From NCBI GenBank assembly GCA_009733575.1, contig ML769569.1, positions 62,001 through 126,000 on the forward strand: DNA of 64,000 nt. The letters run 5' to 3'. Each line of letters begins with the position of its first letter. Within the stretch, counting starts at the first letter, position 1. The notes under the pieces are model-generated. The model was not told the DNA's origin. It saw nothing but the letters and a program-made list of their open reading frames with translations, and did no database searches. Positions 10,593-23,400 of the stretch are shown piece after piece. Both the position numbers and the translations under genes were made by a program. Source of the DNA: Gymnopus androsaceus JB14. Its lineage: Eukaryota > Basidiomycota > Agaricomycetes > Agaricales > Omphalotaceae.

Positions 10593-12579
10593 ACCTGACA
10601 TTCCTAAAGAGTATCTTGACTTTGCCAATGTTTTCAACAAGGTAGAAGCTGATGTTCTAGCTGAGCACCAACCTTACAACCTAAAGATCGAATTGGAGGA
10701 TGGCGCCAAGCCACTGCTTGGATGCATTATTCCTCTTTCTCCAAGAGAGTTGAAAGCTCTCCGTGAGTTCCTTGACATGCACCTTAAAACCGGCTTCATT
10801 GCACCATCCAACTCCCCTCATGGCATGCCAGTCCTCTTTGCACCGAAGAAGGACAGCAAGTTGCGGTTGTGTGTGGATTTCCAAGGTCTGAATAAGATCA
10901 CAAAAAAGGACTGCTATCCACTTCCACTCATCTTGGACCTACTGGATGCACCGAACAACATGGATGTTATTGTCTATCTTGACAACATTCTCATCTATTC
11001 TGATAATCCTGCTTCACATTGGGAGCACATCCAAGAGGTCCTCAGACGTCTACGGAAGAACAAGCTCTTCGCAAATGCTGCGGAATGCAAATGGAGTGTG
11101 GATACGGTCGAATATCTTGGCTATATCATGTTGCCGGCAGGCCTTACCATGGCTGCCAACAAAGTTTGTGCAATCATTGAATGGCTGACACCAAGAAAGG
11201 TCAAAGACATCCAGTCTTTTCTTGGTTTTGTGAATTTTTACCACTGTTTTATCTATAATTATTCCAATATTGTGATCCCTCTGACTTGGCTCACCCAGAA
11301 AGGTGCCAATTGGGTATGGTTGAACCAATGTCAGGAGGCTTTTGAACATCTTAAATGGTCATTCACTCATGCTCTGATTTTGGCTCATTGGGAGCCAAAT
11401 TGCCCACTTATTGTTGAGACTGACGCATCCAGCTATGCCCTTGCTGCTATCCTCTCTATTATTTTAGAAGATGGAGAAAGCCACCTTCCTCTTGCACACT
11501 TTCCAGGCAGCAGAGCTCAACTATGACACATACAATAAAGAGCTACTCGCCATCTTCAAGGCTTTCAAGCCTGGCGACACTATCTGGAGGGCTTTGGCAA
11601 CCCAATCAATATTGTTACTGATCATAAGAATCTGGAATACTTTTTGACAACTAAGATTCTAACTCAGCCGCAGGTTTGGTGGTCCGAATACCTCGATCAA
11701 TTCAACATGATGGTGATTTGCTTCCATCCTGGAAAGCTCAGTGAGAAACCAGACTTGATCACTAGACGGTGGGACATCTACCCAAAAGAGGGGGATATTG
11801 GCTATGCGCAAGTCAATCCACAAAACTTCAGACCTATATTCACTAATGAGCAACTCACCGTCTCACTTTGAGCAACCTTCCTTGAAGGCCCTGCTCTTCA
11901 AGCCTTGATTGTCTTAGACATTGATGCATTACATGAAGCAATCCAACTTGCTCTCCCATTGGATTCAGAATCAGCGGCTGGGCTCGCTCTTGCTGTGGAT
12001 CTGACCAAGCCCCAATGGGAATTAGGCACTGACAGTCTCTTGTGCCTCAATGAGCATATCTATGTTCCAAACCACTTCGACCTCTGCCTTCAAGTTCTCC
12101 GTTATTTTCATGATCACCCACTATCTGGACATTTCGGTCAGAACCAAACCTTAGAAGCTGTTTGCAGATCTTATATGTGGCTGAAGATCCGCAAATTTGT
12201 TTGCAACTATGTCAGTTCTTGCACAACTTGCAGTTGGAACAAACCTCGCAGACATCGCCCGTACGGACTGCTCAAACCCCTGCCGGTTCCGGTTCGGCCA
12301 TGGGATTCTATCTCCATGGATTTCCATTGAACAACTCCAGAAGTCCAGCCAGTACACAGCCATACTGGTTATCATCAACAGAGCCTCTGAACAGGCAATT
12401 TTCATTCCATGTGATGATAAAATCACTTCCAAACAATTGGCCAACCTTTTTGTTCTTCATGTCTTTTCCAAGCACGGCATTCCGAGCCACATCACTTCTG
12501 ACTGTGGTTTAGAATTCGTGTCCGCATTTTTCCGAGCCTTAAGTGAGGCTCTCTCAATGAAACTCCACTTCACTTCTGC
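10593..12579 (+). pseudogene. Ty3/Gypsy retrotransposon polyprotein remnant (RT, RNase H, integrase)
   Basis: The reverse transcriptase fingers region is clear (LKTGFIAPSNSPHGMPVLFA, LRLCVDFQGLNKIT). The palm is deleted between about 10945 and 10957, so LDLLDAP is joined directly to NNMDVIVYLDNILIYSD; the catalytic YLDD reads YLDN. The connection domain (LGFVNFYHCFIYNYS), RNase H start (LIVETDASSYALAAILS) and integrase zinc finger (H-x4-H and C-x2-C, FHDHPLSGH and SSCTTC) follow in family order. Frames break at about 11524 and 11868. The integrase core stops at MKLHFTSAS, exactly where the inverted-repeat element at 12580 begins, and the expected YHPxxDGQ continuation is not found on the far side. 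No LTR was found. Confidence 0.85.
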
Positions 12580-15500
12580 CAGCTGATTCTGCCAGCTTAA
12601 TGCAAAAAATCACGATAAGTATTGTAGCCTGTTTTGCAAAAGATCCCGATAACTTATAAGACTTATTGGGAATGGCTTTGGGGTGCTGCTGCCGGATTTT
12701 CGGCATTGCGGCAGTGTAGTTCTGTTGCCAAATATTTGTTAAATGCTTTCGCACCAATGAAATCAGCATTATTGATTCACAAAATATTTCTTGAATATGT
12801 TTGCTTTAAAATATTGCAATAAAAGTCATTATTATTTTGCCAAATATTTGTTAAATCCATTTTGTACTCAAATATTAAAATAAAATTGATTACTTAGGCA
12901 CCTATGGTCCTTCCGAGGTTCATTTACCAAATATTTGGTAATAGCCAAAGGAAATCAATTGTCTGGGTGCCTACAATCCTTTGTAGATTGATTTGACAAA
13001 TATTTGGTATTAAATCAATGTGAAAAAAACAGCAGTTGGGTGCTTGTGGGTGCTTGTGGGTGCTTATTTTGTGGAAAAAACAGGGCTGATCATGGGGTCC
13101 CATAAATCCCCATAAAATCCTCAAAATAATGAAAATATATTAATTATGAGGTCTCATAAATGGCGAAAAAAAAACTCAAAAATAATAAAAATATTCAGGA
13201 GGCAGGGTTAGGTGCACTGGCATATGATCCATACTATTGGGCACTTATGGGCGCTTATTTTACCAAAAAAAACAAAAAAAAAAAAGTTGATCATGGGGTC
13301 CCATAAATCCCCAAAAAATACTCAAAATAATGAAAATATGTTGATCATGGGGTCCCATAAATGCCAAAAAATACTGAAAAATAATCAAAATACTCAGAGG
13401 GCAGGGTTAGGTGCACTGGCACATGATTCATATTGTTTGGCACTTATAGGTGCTTATTTTTCGAAACAGACAAAAGTTGCTCATTGGGTCCCTACATCCC
13501 AAAAAAAAATGCTGAAAAAGAATGATGGTTTTGCTGTAAAGCAGGGCCTCAGGGGAGCAATAAACAGGTACATCATCCGGATTCTTGCAAGGTATACCTC
13601 TTGAATAAGAATGATAAATTTCATTTTTTGAAAAGTTCAAATTTTCAAAGACTCTGGATTGGGCAAGTAAGATGCAATTTCTGAGGGCATTTTCAACCCA
13701 AATAAGGAAATTCTGGTATGAGTCAGGTAACAATGAAGGGCGCTACCAATTTAGTATTTCTACTGACCATGGGAATTTTCTTGGTTCATTACAATTTATT
13801 GAACTTGGCTATGAGTATTCCGGGTACTGCACTTCTATGTACAGAGGTGACAGTCACAGTCACGGAGGCCTCATTGTGTCACCTATTTACTGTGATGTCA
13901 TGGTCAAATTTAGCCCCATTGCCTAACTTTCAACCATGACACACCTAAAATAAAATAAAATAAAATAAAATACATCACATATGTCATGGCTACAACTGGG
14001 TCTGTCACCTAAGTTTGGACTGTGAGTACACGTGATCATTGTGTCTTTATCCAGCATACCAACACATTATATGCACCCCACTTTTGGGTGCTTATTAAGT
14101 ACATCATTGGGTTTCTTAATCCCCAAAAAGCCATCAAAATTGCATAAAGTTCAGGAAATGAGTTTACACACACAATGGTATTCAGTTTTAGTAAGAATGA
14201 ATATGATGTCATATCACAAAAATTTCGAGTTTTTTTGGTTATGATGTCATTATTGGTTTGTATAGGTGCCTAAGCACTGAAGGTTCTATATGGGATTCTG
14301 TGAATCAACTGTCACCTGGTGGTTGGGTCAAGGAGAAACTGTAAACCATTACCCAGAGAAACTCATACCAAGTTAACTCCAAGTTACTACTATAGTAGTA
14401 CTGATAACTCGGAGTTACTGGTACTAGCTATTAGTACTAGTAATTAATACTAGTAGTAACTCAGAGGTACTGGTACTAGCTATTAGCACCAGTAATTAGT
14501 ACTAGTAGTAACTCTGACTTACCACTATACTAGTACTAATAACTCGGAGTTACTGTTGCTAGCTATTAGTACTAGTAATTAATACTGGTAACTCTGAGTT
14601 ACCACTATACTAGTACTAATAACTCGGAGTTACTGGTACTAGCTATTAGCACCCGTAATTAGTACTAGTAGTAACTCTGAGTTACTACTATACTAGTACT
14701 AATAACTCGGAGTTAGTGGTACTAGCTATTAGCACCCGTAATTAGTACTAGTAGTAACTCTGAGTTACCACTGTACTAGTACTAATAACTCGGAATTACC
14801 GGTACTAGCTATTAGTACTAGTAATTAATACTACTGGTAACTCGGAGTTACTGGTACTAGCTATTAGTACTAGTAATTCATACTAGTAGTAACTCAGAGC
14901 TACCACTACTAGTACTAGTATTGTAGTAACTTGGAGTTACTACTATACTAGTACTAATAACTTGGAGTTACTGTAGGATGAGTAACTAGTAGTAGTAACT
15001 CAGAGCTACTACTGCTAGTTATATATTTAACATTAGTACTATAAATGCTAGGGTGAAGGTGGGCTTATGCTGGTGCATGGTGGTTACTCATCCAATGTCA
15101 AAGTAATCAGCACAAATGATATAATATGATCTAGCAGCCAAGGCTGTGCATACATAGTGCTGTAACATAAACATGTTAATAACATGGAAAGTAGAATTTC
15201 TAATATAGTTCAATTGTCTGTATAATCAGGCTTATGAGATTTAAATTTCTTATATAGGATCAGGCACAGAATTCTGGAAACATGAACTTGGCATTCATTT
15301 CATTAACTAATACTAATAGCTAAGTAGATATATCTATAAATTAGATACTAGTGTACCTAAACCTCCTAATATGCTAATATTCTTAGTATCTCAACATTGT
15401 TTAAGGATTCATGGGGCCCAATAATCTTTTCTTGTGAAAATAATTGCCCATAAGCACCCAGCAATATATACAGTGGATGACAAAATTGATATGACCTCTG

Positions 15501-16862
15501 TGACCTACTGAATAGCCCACTGAATTAGGGGGTGACATCAATTTTGTTGTCCACACTATGTATAAATCAATTACTAGTTCATCTAACCCCACCCTTGAAT
15601 ATTTTTAGGATTTTGCATGAATTTTTCATGAATTTTTGTGGATTTATGGAATGTAATGATTGACTGTTTTTCAGAAAATAAATGCCTATAAGTGCCCAAC
15701 AATATGAATTATGTGTTCGTGCACCTAGCCCCACCCCTGAATATTTTCAGCATTTTTTTGTGAGTTATGGGACCCAATGATCATTTTTTTATGGAAAAAA
15801 AGCATCCATAAGTGCCCAACAATATGGATCATGTGCCAGTGCACCTAACCATGCCCCCTGAAGATTTTTATTATTTTGTAGTATTTTTTCGGCATTTATG
15901 GAACCCCATGATCAACATATTTTCATTATTTTTGACTGTTTTTTGGGGATTTATGGGACCCCATGATCAACCTTTTTTTTTTTTGTAGAATAAGCACCCA
16001 TAAGCACCCAACAATATGAATCATGTCCCAGTGCACCTAACCCTGCCCCTTGAATATTTTTTGTTATTTCTCAGTATTTTTTGGCATTTATGGGACCCCA
16101 TGATCAACATATTTTCATTATTTTGAGTATTTTTGGGGTATTTATGGGACCCCATGATCAACTTTTTTTTTTTTTTTTTGGTAAAATAAGCACCCATAAG
16201 CGCCCAATAGTATGGATCATGTGCCAGTGCACCTAACCCTGCCTCCTGAATATTTTTATTATTTTTCAGTTTTTTTTTGGCATTTATGAGACCCATGATT
16301 AATATATTTTCATTATTTTTTGCATTTTATGGAGATTTATGGGACCCCATGATCAACCCTGTTTTTTCCACAAAATAAGCACCCACAAGCACCCACAAGC
16401 ACCTAACTGCTGTTTTTTCACATTGATTTAATACCAAATATTTGCCAAATCAATCTACAAAGGATCATAGGCGCCCAGACAATTGATTTCCTTTGGCTAT
16501 TACCAAATATTTGGTAAATGAACCTCGGAAGGACCATAGGTGCCTAAGTAATCAATTTAATTTTAATATTTGAGTGCAAAATGGATTTAACAAATATTTG
16601 GCAAAATAATAATGGCTTTTATTGCAATATTATAAAGCAAACATATTCAAGAAATATTTTGTGAATCAATAATGCTGATTTCATTGGTGCAAAAAGCATT
16701 TAACAAATATTTGGCAAAAGAACTACACTGCCGCAATGCCAAAAATCCGGCAGCAGCACCCCGAGGCCATTCCCAATAAGTCTTATAAGTTATCGGGATC
16801 TTTTGCAAAACGGGCTATGACAATTATTGCAATCTTTTGCAAAAGCCTGGCAACATCTAGTG
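12580..16862. mobile_element. Large inverted-repeat (TIR) element 1, non-autonomous
   Basis: The left end CAGCTGATTCTGCCAGCTTA and the right end, read inward on the minus strand, CACTAGATGTTGCCAGGCTT, begin imperfect inverted arms of roughly 0.8-0.9 kb. Each arm carries GTTTTGCAAAAGATCCCGAT and, further in, CAAATATTTGG motifs and copies of a module of about 190 bp containing GATCATGGGGTCCCATAAAT and GTGCTTATTTT. The middle holds an AATAAAAT-type microsatellite (about 13947) and an 80-bp satellite (14370-15005). No transposase frame is present. Both terminal sequences recur at the ends of element 3 (39520-40702), which fixes the boundaries. No target-site duplication is visible. Confidence 0.8.
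14370..15005. repeat. Tandem repeat of about 80 bp rich in AACTCGGAGTTAC palindromes
   Basis: Units contain GTAACTCNGAGTTAC, ACTATACTAGTACTAATAAC and TACTAGCTATTAG in a fixed order and are repeated about seven times with small changes. The sequence is highly self-complementary. It forms the centre of the inverted-repeat element at 12580-16862. Confidence 0.85.
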
Positions 16863-18506
16863 ACACTACTATTTTTACTAGTGCATGGAATCCATATCCA
16901 AAGGGTGCCAGAGGTCCTAGCCGTACGGATTCCAGGCGGGGCCCCTGGATTTCCTGTGGATTTTGATCATATTAGTTACTGGATTGTTACACTTTGGACT
17001 ATCTAACTAGTTACTTTTCCTGGTAGACTGGAATGGAACATGGTATCATTGAGGTTATTCAAGGCTTTCACGAACGTCTTCCAGGTTGCTGAGCAACTCG
17101 TCGGAAGGGATTTTCGTAGGCATCCAGGTAAGCTGGCTTTTGGGCTCAACCCACATAGCGCAGCACCCTTTGCTTCCTCATCCGCTGCCTCATTCCCCTC
17201 AACTCCCTCATGTCCTGGTACCATCCAACCGTGATTTCCATTTGTGGATGGCGCCGTTTGACTTGTTGTAGCAGAGTGTGGAAGTGATCCATAAGATAAT
17301 GACCTGGGCCTGGTGAGTTTGAGCTGGTAGCTGAGATCACTGAGGTGTTGTCGATCCATAATGAGACTTCCCCAACCTTCCTCCTTTCCTCCCTTCTGAG
17401 CAGTTCCAGTCCCAGCATAGGCCCCACTGACTCTGCCTCAAAGACCTCATGCTCCTTCTCTGAGCCCAGACGCAGCCTCAGAGCTGCTACCTTTTCTCCC
17501 CTCCTGTATAAGACCACTGATGCCCCAACCTTGCCTTCTATTCCAACCAATGCTGTAAAGCCTTTTAAAAAAACACTGATAAGACTTTGTAGAGCTTTTG
17601 TAAAGAGCTACGATAACTTCTGGAGCCCCAGGAATATGGCCGGGCAGCTGCTAAAATCCAGCCTGGCACCCAGGGCGCTTATTCGGCAGCCCACGGCACC
17701 TTCGGCACCCTCCCAAAATGGCAGAGTACCATCAAATACTGTTTATCCATAAGTTTTTAAAAAGATTGTGATAAGGTGATACACCTAGCCCAATGCCCGC
17801 CCACTGGTGCCTATAGCACATTGCACTCATTGGCGCTTATTTCCCACCCTCTGGCACTTATTTTGGAAAAAATGTCGGTGATTAGGCTTGATAAATACTG
17901 AAAAAATCATGAAAAATACTGAAAATATTCAGGCAGCGGGAATGCACCCTGTACCGACTTTAATTTTTGTCACATGATTTAGGACTTGATTTTAGCGCCC
18001 ACAGGGGCTTATTTTGCGGAAAAATCAAAAATTAGGCCTCATAAATCCCGGAAAAATCCTGGAAAAATTGGAAAAAATGTGGAAAATATTCAGGGATGTA
18101 TCACAATCACATGACCCTGCAAATTCTGCAAAAAGGAACCCAATAGTAGATAATAATTACAAAAAATCAGAAATTTCTCATAAAAGAGCAGGAGGGGTAG
18201 GGATATACACCATACCATATATGGTTATGATGACATTGTATAAATACAATTAGAGTGGCACTGTAAAATATGGTCATAGTGGCACTGTATGATCATGGTC
18301 AGAGTGGCACTTTAAAATATGGTCATGGTGGCACTGTAGAGTAGCACTATATCTACAGTGGCACCAGTATAAATACAGGGGCACTAGAAAATATGGTCAC
18401 AGTGGCACTATATTTACAGTGGCACCTTATAAATATGGTTACAGTGGCACTGTATAAATATTCTTACAGTAGCACCATATGAATATTGTTATGGTACCAC
18501 CATATA

Positions 18507-18779
18507 CAGTGATGGAAAAATCAAACCTGCACCCCTGATTTGGAAGCTGCATATGTCACTGGCACTAAGCTTTTTTGTACTGTTTTGTACCGCTTTTTTT
18601 GGCAATACTGTAGTATTATAACTATGTACTGTACTTTATGCTATTCCTGGTGTGAATACAGGCCATATTCACCTGAAATTTACAAACTTTGACATGAGGA
18701 GGACTTTTTCTGTGTGATAAGTGCCAGTGATGTATGCAGTTTCCAAATCAGGGGTACGGGTTTGATTTTGCTGTCACTG
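18507..18779. mobile_element. TA-flanked MITE in left arm of the foldback element
   Basis: A 273-bp element with inverted ends CAGTGATGGAAAAATCAAAC and CAGTGACAGCAAAATCAAAC, flanked by TA on both sides (18505-18506 and 18780-18781), as for Tc1/mariner-type MITEs. Confidence 0.75.
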
Positions 18780-19478
18780 TAAATATGGTTGAAACATCAC
18801 CATATAAATTATAAATACAGTTATGGTACTGCCATGTAAATATGGTTATAGAACAGCCACTAGGGATCCACACTATAACTGTATGATATGGCTTACAGTT
18901 ACAGTTATACAGGTACCTAGACACTTTTTACAGCCACATTTATATGTTACTGTACCGGTATCTCATACATCAATGATTACCTCATACAGCAAGATTACAG
19001 TATCATTACTGCTTTTGACCAACCATTCAATCATGTATTGACTATGAGTAGAGTATAGCACAGTACCATGGACAAAACTAACCAGTATATTAACTAACAT
19101 AGAGTATGGCTATATGTCTGAGTATGACAGTTACAGTACTACAATACCAATGCAAGTGTACTGTCAATGTACTTGTAACTCAGAAAGGTAACTCATGTGA
19201 TGGAGTTTGGGTGACTTGGGATTCCAAGTTGGGATATACAAGTACATTGGCAGCTAAGGTACTGTGATATACTGGTACAGAAGCATGATATGACTTTGAC
19301 TAATTGCAGCCCTACTTTGACATGTTATGGTACTGTTCTGACTAGAATGATACGGCTGCATTGGAGTAGTACTGATAACTCAGTGTGAGTATATACATAG
19401 TATCATCAGGACTGGGTACTCTTGTACTATTAAACCAACTGTTCATGGATTTCGGAAAAATACAGTGCAGATCCCTAT

Positions 19479-20093
19479 TAGTGATGTGCTGGCCCGGCTT
19501 TGGCCTGTGAGCCCCGGCTTTGGCCCAGTGGGCCAGGGCTTGGGCTTTCCAAAACTGAAGCCGGGCCCTACCCCCAGGGCCCTGGCTTGGCCTGGCCTGG
19601 CTTTGGCTTAAGCCGGGGCTTTTGATGTGGCTGTGTACATATAAAGACTTCATCACTGAGTGGTCCTTTGGAAGGATTATGAGTACTACACACTAAATAT
19701 AGTTTATTGGAAGTAAACAGAGTCCTTGCAATAAGCTGAAGAGTGCAACAAACCCAACAATCATGTCTCTGGTGTGTGAGAAAATACCAGGGATAGTATC
19801 CCAAAATGGATATTTACTCTGAGATGACATCTAAAGCAGAGAATTGAGTCAAATAGAACAAAATTGCTACTTCAAAGACTGGAAGTAGCATTTTTGTCAT
19901 TTTTTGAGGTCAAAAATTCCAGGAAACACCATCCTCATACTACTCTCGAAAGCCCCGGCCTGAGGCCCCGGCTCACAGCTTCACAAAACTCAGGCCGGGC
20001 CAAAAGCCGCCTCAGGCCAAAGGTCACGGCCCGGCTTTTCACGGCTTGGCTTGGCCCGGCCTAGGGCTTTCAGGCTGAGCCAGCACATCACTA
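19479..20093. mobile_element. hAT-type MITE, 615 bp, TIR TAGTGATGTGCTGGC
   Basis: Ends TAGTGATGTGCTGGC and GCCAGCACATCACTA are inverted copies, with GC-rich CCCGGCTTTGGCC-type subterminal repeats. A perfect 8-bp duplication ATCCCTAT flanks it (19471-19478 and 20094-20101). TIR start and duplication length are those of hAT elements. It sits in the spacer of the foldback element, at the inner edge of its right arm, and so is younger than it. Confidence 0.9.
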
Positions 20094-20181
20094 ATCCCTA
20101 TTGGCTGTTCTATAACCATATTTACATGGCAGTACCATAACTGTATTTATAATTTATATGGTGATGTTTCAACCATATTTA

Positions 20182-20454
20182 CAGTGACAGCAAAATCAAA
20201 CCCGTACCCCTGATTTGGAAACTGCATACATCACTGGCACTTATCACACAGAAAAAGTCCTCCTCATGTCAAAGTTTGTAAATTTCAGGTGAATATGGCC
20301 TGTATTCACACCAGGAATAGCATAAAGTACAGTACATAGTTATAATACTACAGTATTGCCAAAAAAAGCGGTACAAAACAGTACAAAAAAGCTTAGTGCC
20401 AGTGACATATGCAGCTTCCAAATCAGGGGTGCAGGTTTGATTTTTCCATCACTG
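20182..20454. mobile_element. Mirror copy of the TA-flanked MITE in right arm
   Basis: This is the inverted counterpart of 18507-18779, with the same 273-bp length and TA flanks (20180-20181, 20455-20456). The coordinates are exactly symmetric about the centre of the foldback element, so the MITE was present before the arms were duplicated or homogenised. Confidence 0.75.
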
Positions 20455-23400
20455 TATATGGTGGTACCATAACAATATTCATATGGTGCTACTGTAAGAA
20501 TATTTATACAGTGCCACTGTAACCATATTTATAAGGTGCCACTGTAAATATAGTGCCACTGTGACCATATTTTCTAGTGCCCCTGTATTTATACTGGTGC
20601 CACTGTAGATATAGTGCTACTCTACAGTGCCACCATGACCATATTTTAAAGTGCCACTCTGACCATGATCATACAGTGCCACTATGACCATATTTTACAG
20701 TGCCACTCTAATTGTATTTATACAATGTCATCATAACCATATATGGTATGGTGTATATCCCTACCCCTCCTGCTCTTTTATGAGAAATTTCTGATTTTTT
20801 GTAATTATTATCTACTATTGGGTTCCTTTTTGCAGAATTTGCAGGGTCATGTGATTGTGATACATCCCTGAATATTTTCCACATTTTTTCCAATTTTTCC
20901 AGGATTTTTCCGGGATTTATGAGGCCTAATTTTTGATTTTTCCGCAAAATAAGCCCCTGTGGGCGCTAAAATCAAGTCCTAAATCATGTGATAAAAATTA
21001 AAGTCGGTACAGGGTGCATTCCCGCTGCCTGAATATTTTCAGTATTTTTCATGATTTTTTCAGTATTTATCAAGCCTAATCACCGACATTTTTTCCAAAA
21101 TAAGTGCCAGAGGGTGGGAAATAAGCGCCAATGAGTGCAATGTGCTATAGGCGCCAGTGGGCGGGCATTGGGCTAGGTGTATCACCTTATCACAATCTTT
21201 TTAAAAACTTATGGATAAACAGTATTTGATGGTACTCTGCCATTTTGGGAGGGTGCCGAAGGTGCCGTGGGCTGCCGAATAAGCGCCCTGGGTGCCAGGC
21301 TGGATTTTAGCAGCTGCCCGGCCATATTCCTGGGGCTCCAGAAGTTATCGTAGCTCTTTACAAAAGCTCTACAAAGTCTTATCAATGTGTTTTTAAAAAG
21401 CCTTACTGCATACTGTGTCTATTCCTGACCCATCCGTGTAGAGCTGGTACTCCGCTACATCTTCATTAATCTGTTTCAACGCATCCTCCTTGTCTACCCA
21501 CTTCCAAATCCTTACTTCTGATTTCCATCCCGCTTCTCTCCTTACTGCCTTAGTCTTTTCCATTGTTCTGGGGTTGAGTTTGAAGGTATTCATTAGGTCA
21601 TGCAAGGGAGAGAAGTGTTTCTTGATGTATCGAGAGGATGCTTTCTGAGCCAGGGATGAAAGGGGGTGCTGGTGCAGGAGAGAAGCAATGCGAACTGCAG
21701 CTTGCTGACGGACTTTGTCGATTGCTAGTGATATGGGCAGAAGGCCTGCATGTATATCCAGAAGGTCTGTGGGTGTAGAGGGGAGGGCACCGGTAATGAT
21801 TATTGCAACCTGACATTGAATGGATCCCAGTTTAGAGGTAACGGCATGACCCGTTTTCTTCTGAACACTTCTGTCCTTCGATTTTGTCCCAGGATGTTGT
21901 TGCAGTGTCAGGAAAACATCGGCCACATAAAGCATACTGTTCATAAGGATGGCGATATACCATTCATGAACATGCTCTGCTGCTACTCCACCTGTTGTCC
22001 TGGAAAGCCTGCAAAACTGAGACAGCCTGGCCTGTCCTTTCCCTATGGCCGTTGCTGCTTGTTCCTTGAACCACAGCTCACTATCAAGGAAGACCCCCAA
22101 CAGCTTCACTCCTTCCTTTCTCTCTATCTCTTCACCTCCTACCCTAATCAATCCTCCTCTCATTGGTACTGTCTTCCTCTGCATTGCTGGATGTGGCACC
22201 CGCTTGCATGTAAAGTCCGAAAACTGAAATTTATCTAAACCAAAAGAACAGTTGTGGTTAGCTGCCCATTTCATTACCCCTCCTGGATTGTTCATCAGCT
22301 GCTCGAGCCGCCTGTGTGTTTCCAGGAAAGATGTGGCTCAGGCTATTAAGATGGAGTCATCAACAAATAAAAGACCTAGTTCATCTGCCTTGTTGCAGAT
22401 GACTTTGAGCAGACCACTGTTATAAAAAATATACTGTACCCCTGCAAATGGGTTGCCTTGATCAAGCCTCCCTGGAGGTCGAAATGCCTCTGTAGCATAG
22501 TCATTGAAGATGATTTGAGTTTTTTGTCCCTCGTACCGATGCTCTAACCACTCCGTGATTTCCTTTGGGACTCCTGCCATTTGTAATTCATGCTGGAGCA
22601 TGGGTAAGTCAACACTGGGATATGCCCCTTTGACATCAAGGGCAAGCGCCAATACTACCTTGCCTTTCCTCCATGCCTGCTTGATGGTTGATACAAAGAG
22701 ATGAAGCGAGTCCGTTGTGCTCCTACCCGGCCTGCCTCCAAACTGTAGCGGTGGTAGGAGCCCTCCAAGCTCGGATTGTTTGACAATGTCTTCTGCAACA
22801 GTGCTGTTGAGTAATGGTGGATGTCCATCCGAGACTACAACTGGTCGGGACAACCCTGGTTGCTTATAGTTGGTTTTACCTGGTTTGCATAATATGATAG
22901 TTTGGTTGAGGGCCCAGTGTGTTGGATAATACCTGAGGGTGAAGGTAGCCCTGTAGAGTGGTCCTAGATGAGGTACAAAATATTTGTTAGCTTTCAAAAA
23001 TAGCATATTCGGGATCGTCCCCGCTTTTGTAGCCTTATACAGTTTCATCCTTCGAATCGCTGCTGCAATCTGATGGTTCTGAGGTGGTCGAAACGACCAT
23101 GCCTCCGGTGGGTACTCAGCATTGTCTGGTACCAGCGAAGCTGCTGGGGCAGGAGGGAAAAACGCAGATTTGAAGGCCTCTGCCTTATCCTCGTTACTTG
23201 TCAGGCACCTCATTGTGCCATCTGCATCCCTCACTTCCAACTCGGGAATACGGACTACTCCCCCATCGCTGAAGCCCCATTGCACCATTTTGGCTGCACC
23301 CCACTTGTCAGACTTCGTCAGACCCTCCAGGTAAGTATCCCAGTGCTCCTTCTTGGCTCGTTCCATTTCTTGAGTCAGGTCCTGCCGTGACCTGCGATAC

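Larger units (their letters stand above)
17545..21417. mobile_element. Foldback-type inverted-repeat element 2, inserted in LINE RNase H
   Basis: Two arms of about 1.3 kb (17558-18859 and 20102-21403) are nearly identical inverted copies of equal length, symmetric around 19480. The extreme ends (AACCAATGCTGTAAAGCC and, inward on the minus strand, CACAGTATGCAGTAAGGC) are imperfect. The insertion is flanked by an 8-bp direct duplication TCTATTCC (17537-17544 and 21418-21425). Deleting the element and one duplicate rejoins the LINE RNase H frame across YTDGSGI-EGKVGAS. No transposase is encoded; the same 79-residue frame occurs once per arm only because the arms are copies. Subterminal CACTGATAAG and ACGATAACTT align with the ends of elements 1 and 3. 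Confidence 0.9.

Noticed and set aside
18014..20947. Identical 79-codon frames in opposite orientation as a gene pair
   Set aside because: They are the same AT-rich sequence in the two arms of the foldback element, without any protein-like signature.
17556..21405. TA as the target duplication of the foldback element
   Set aside because: TA does flank the well-conserved part of the arms, but the TIR similarity continues outward and the 8-bp TCTATTCC duplication gives the expected RNase H sequence on removal, whereas the TA reading leaves about ten extra residues.
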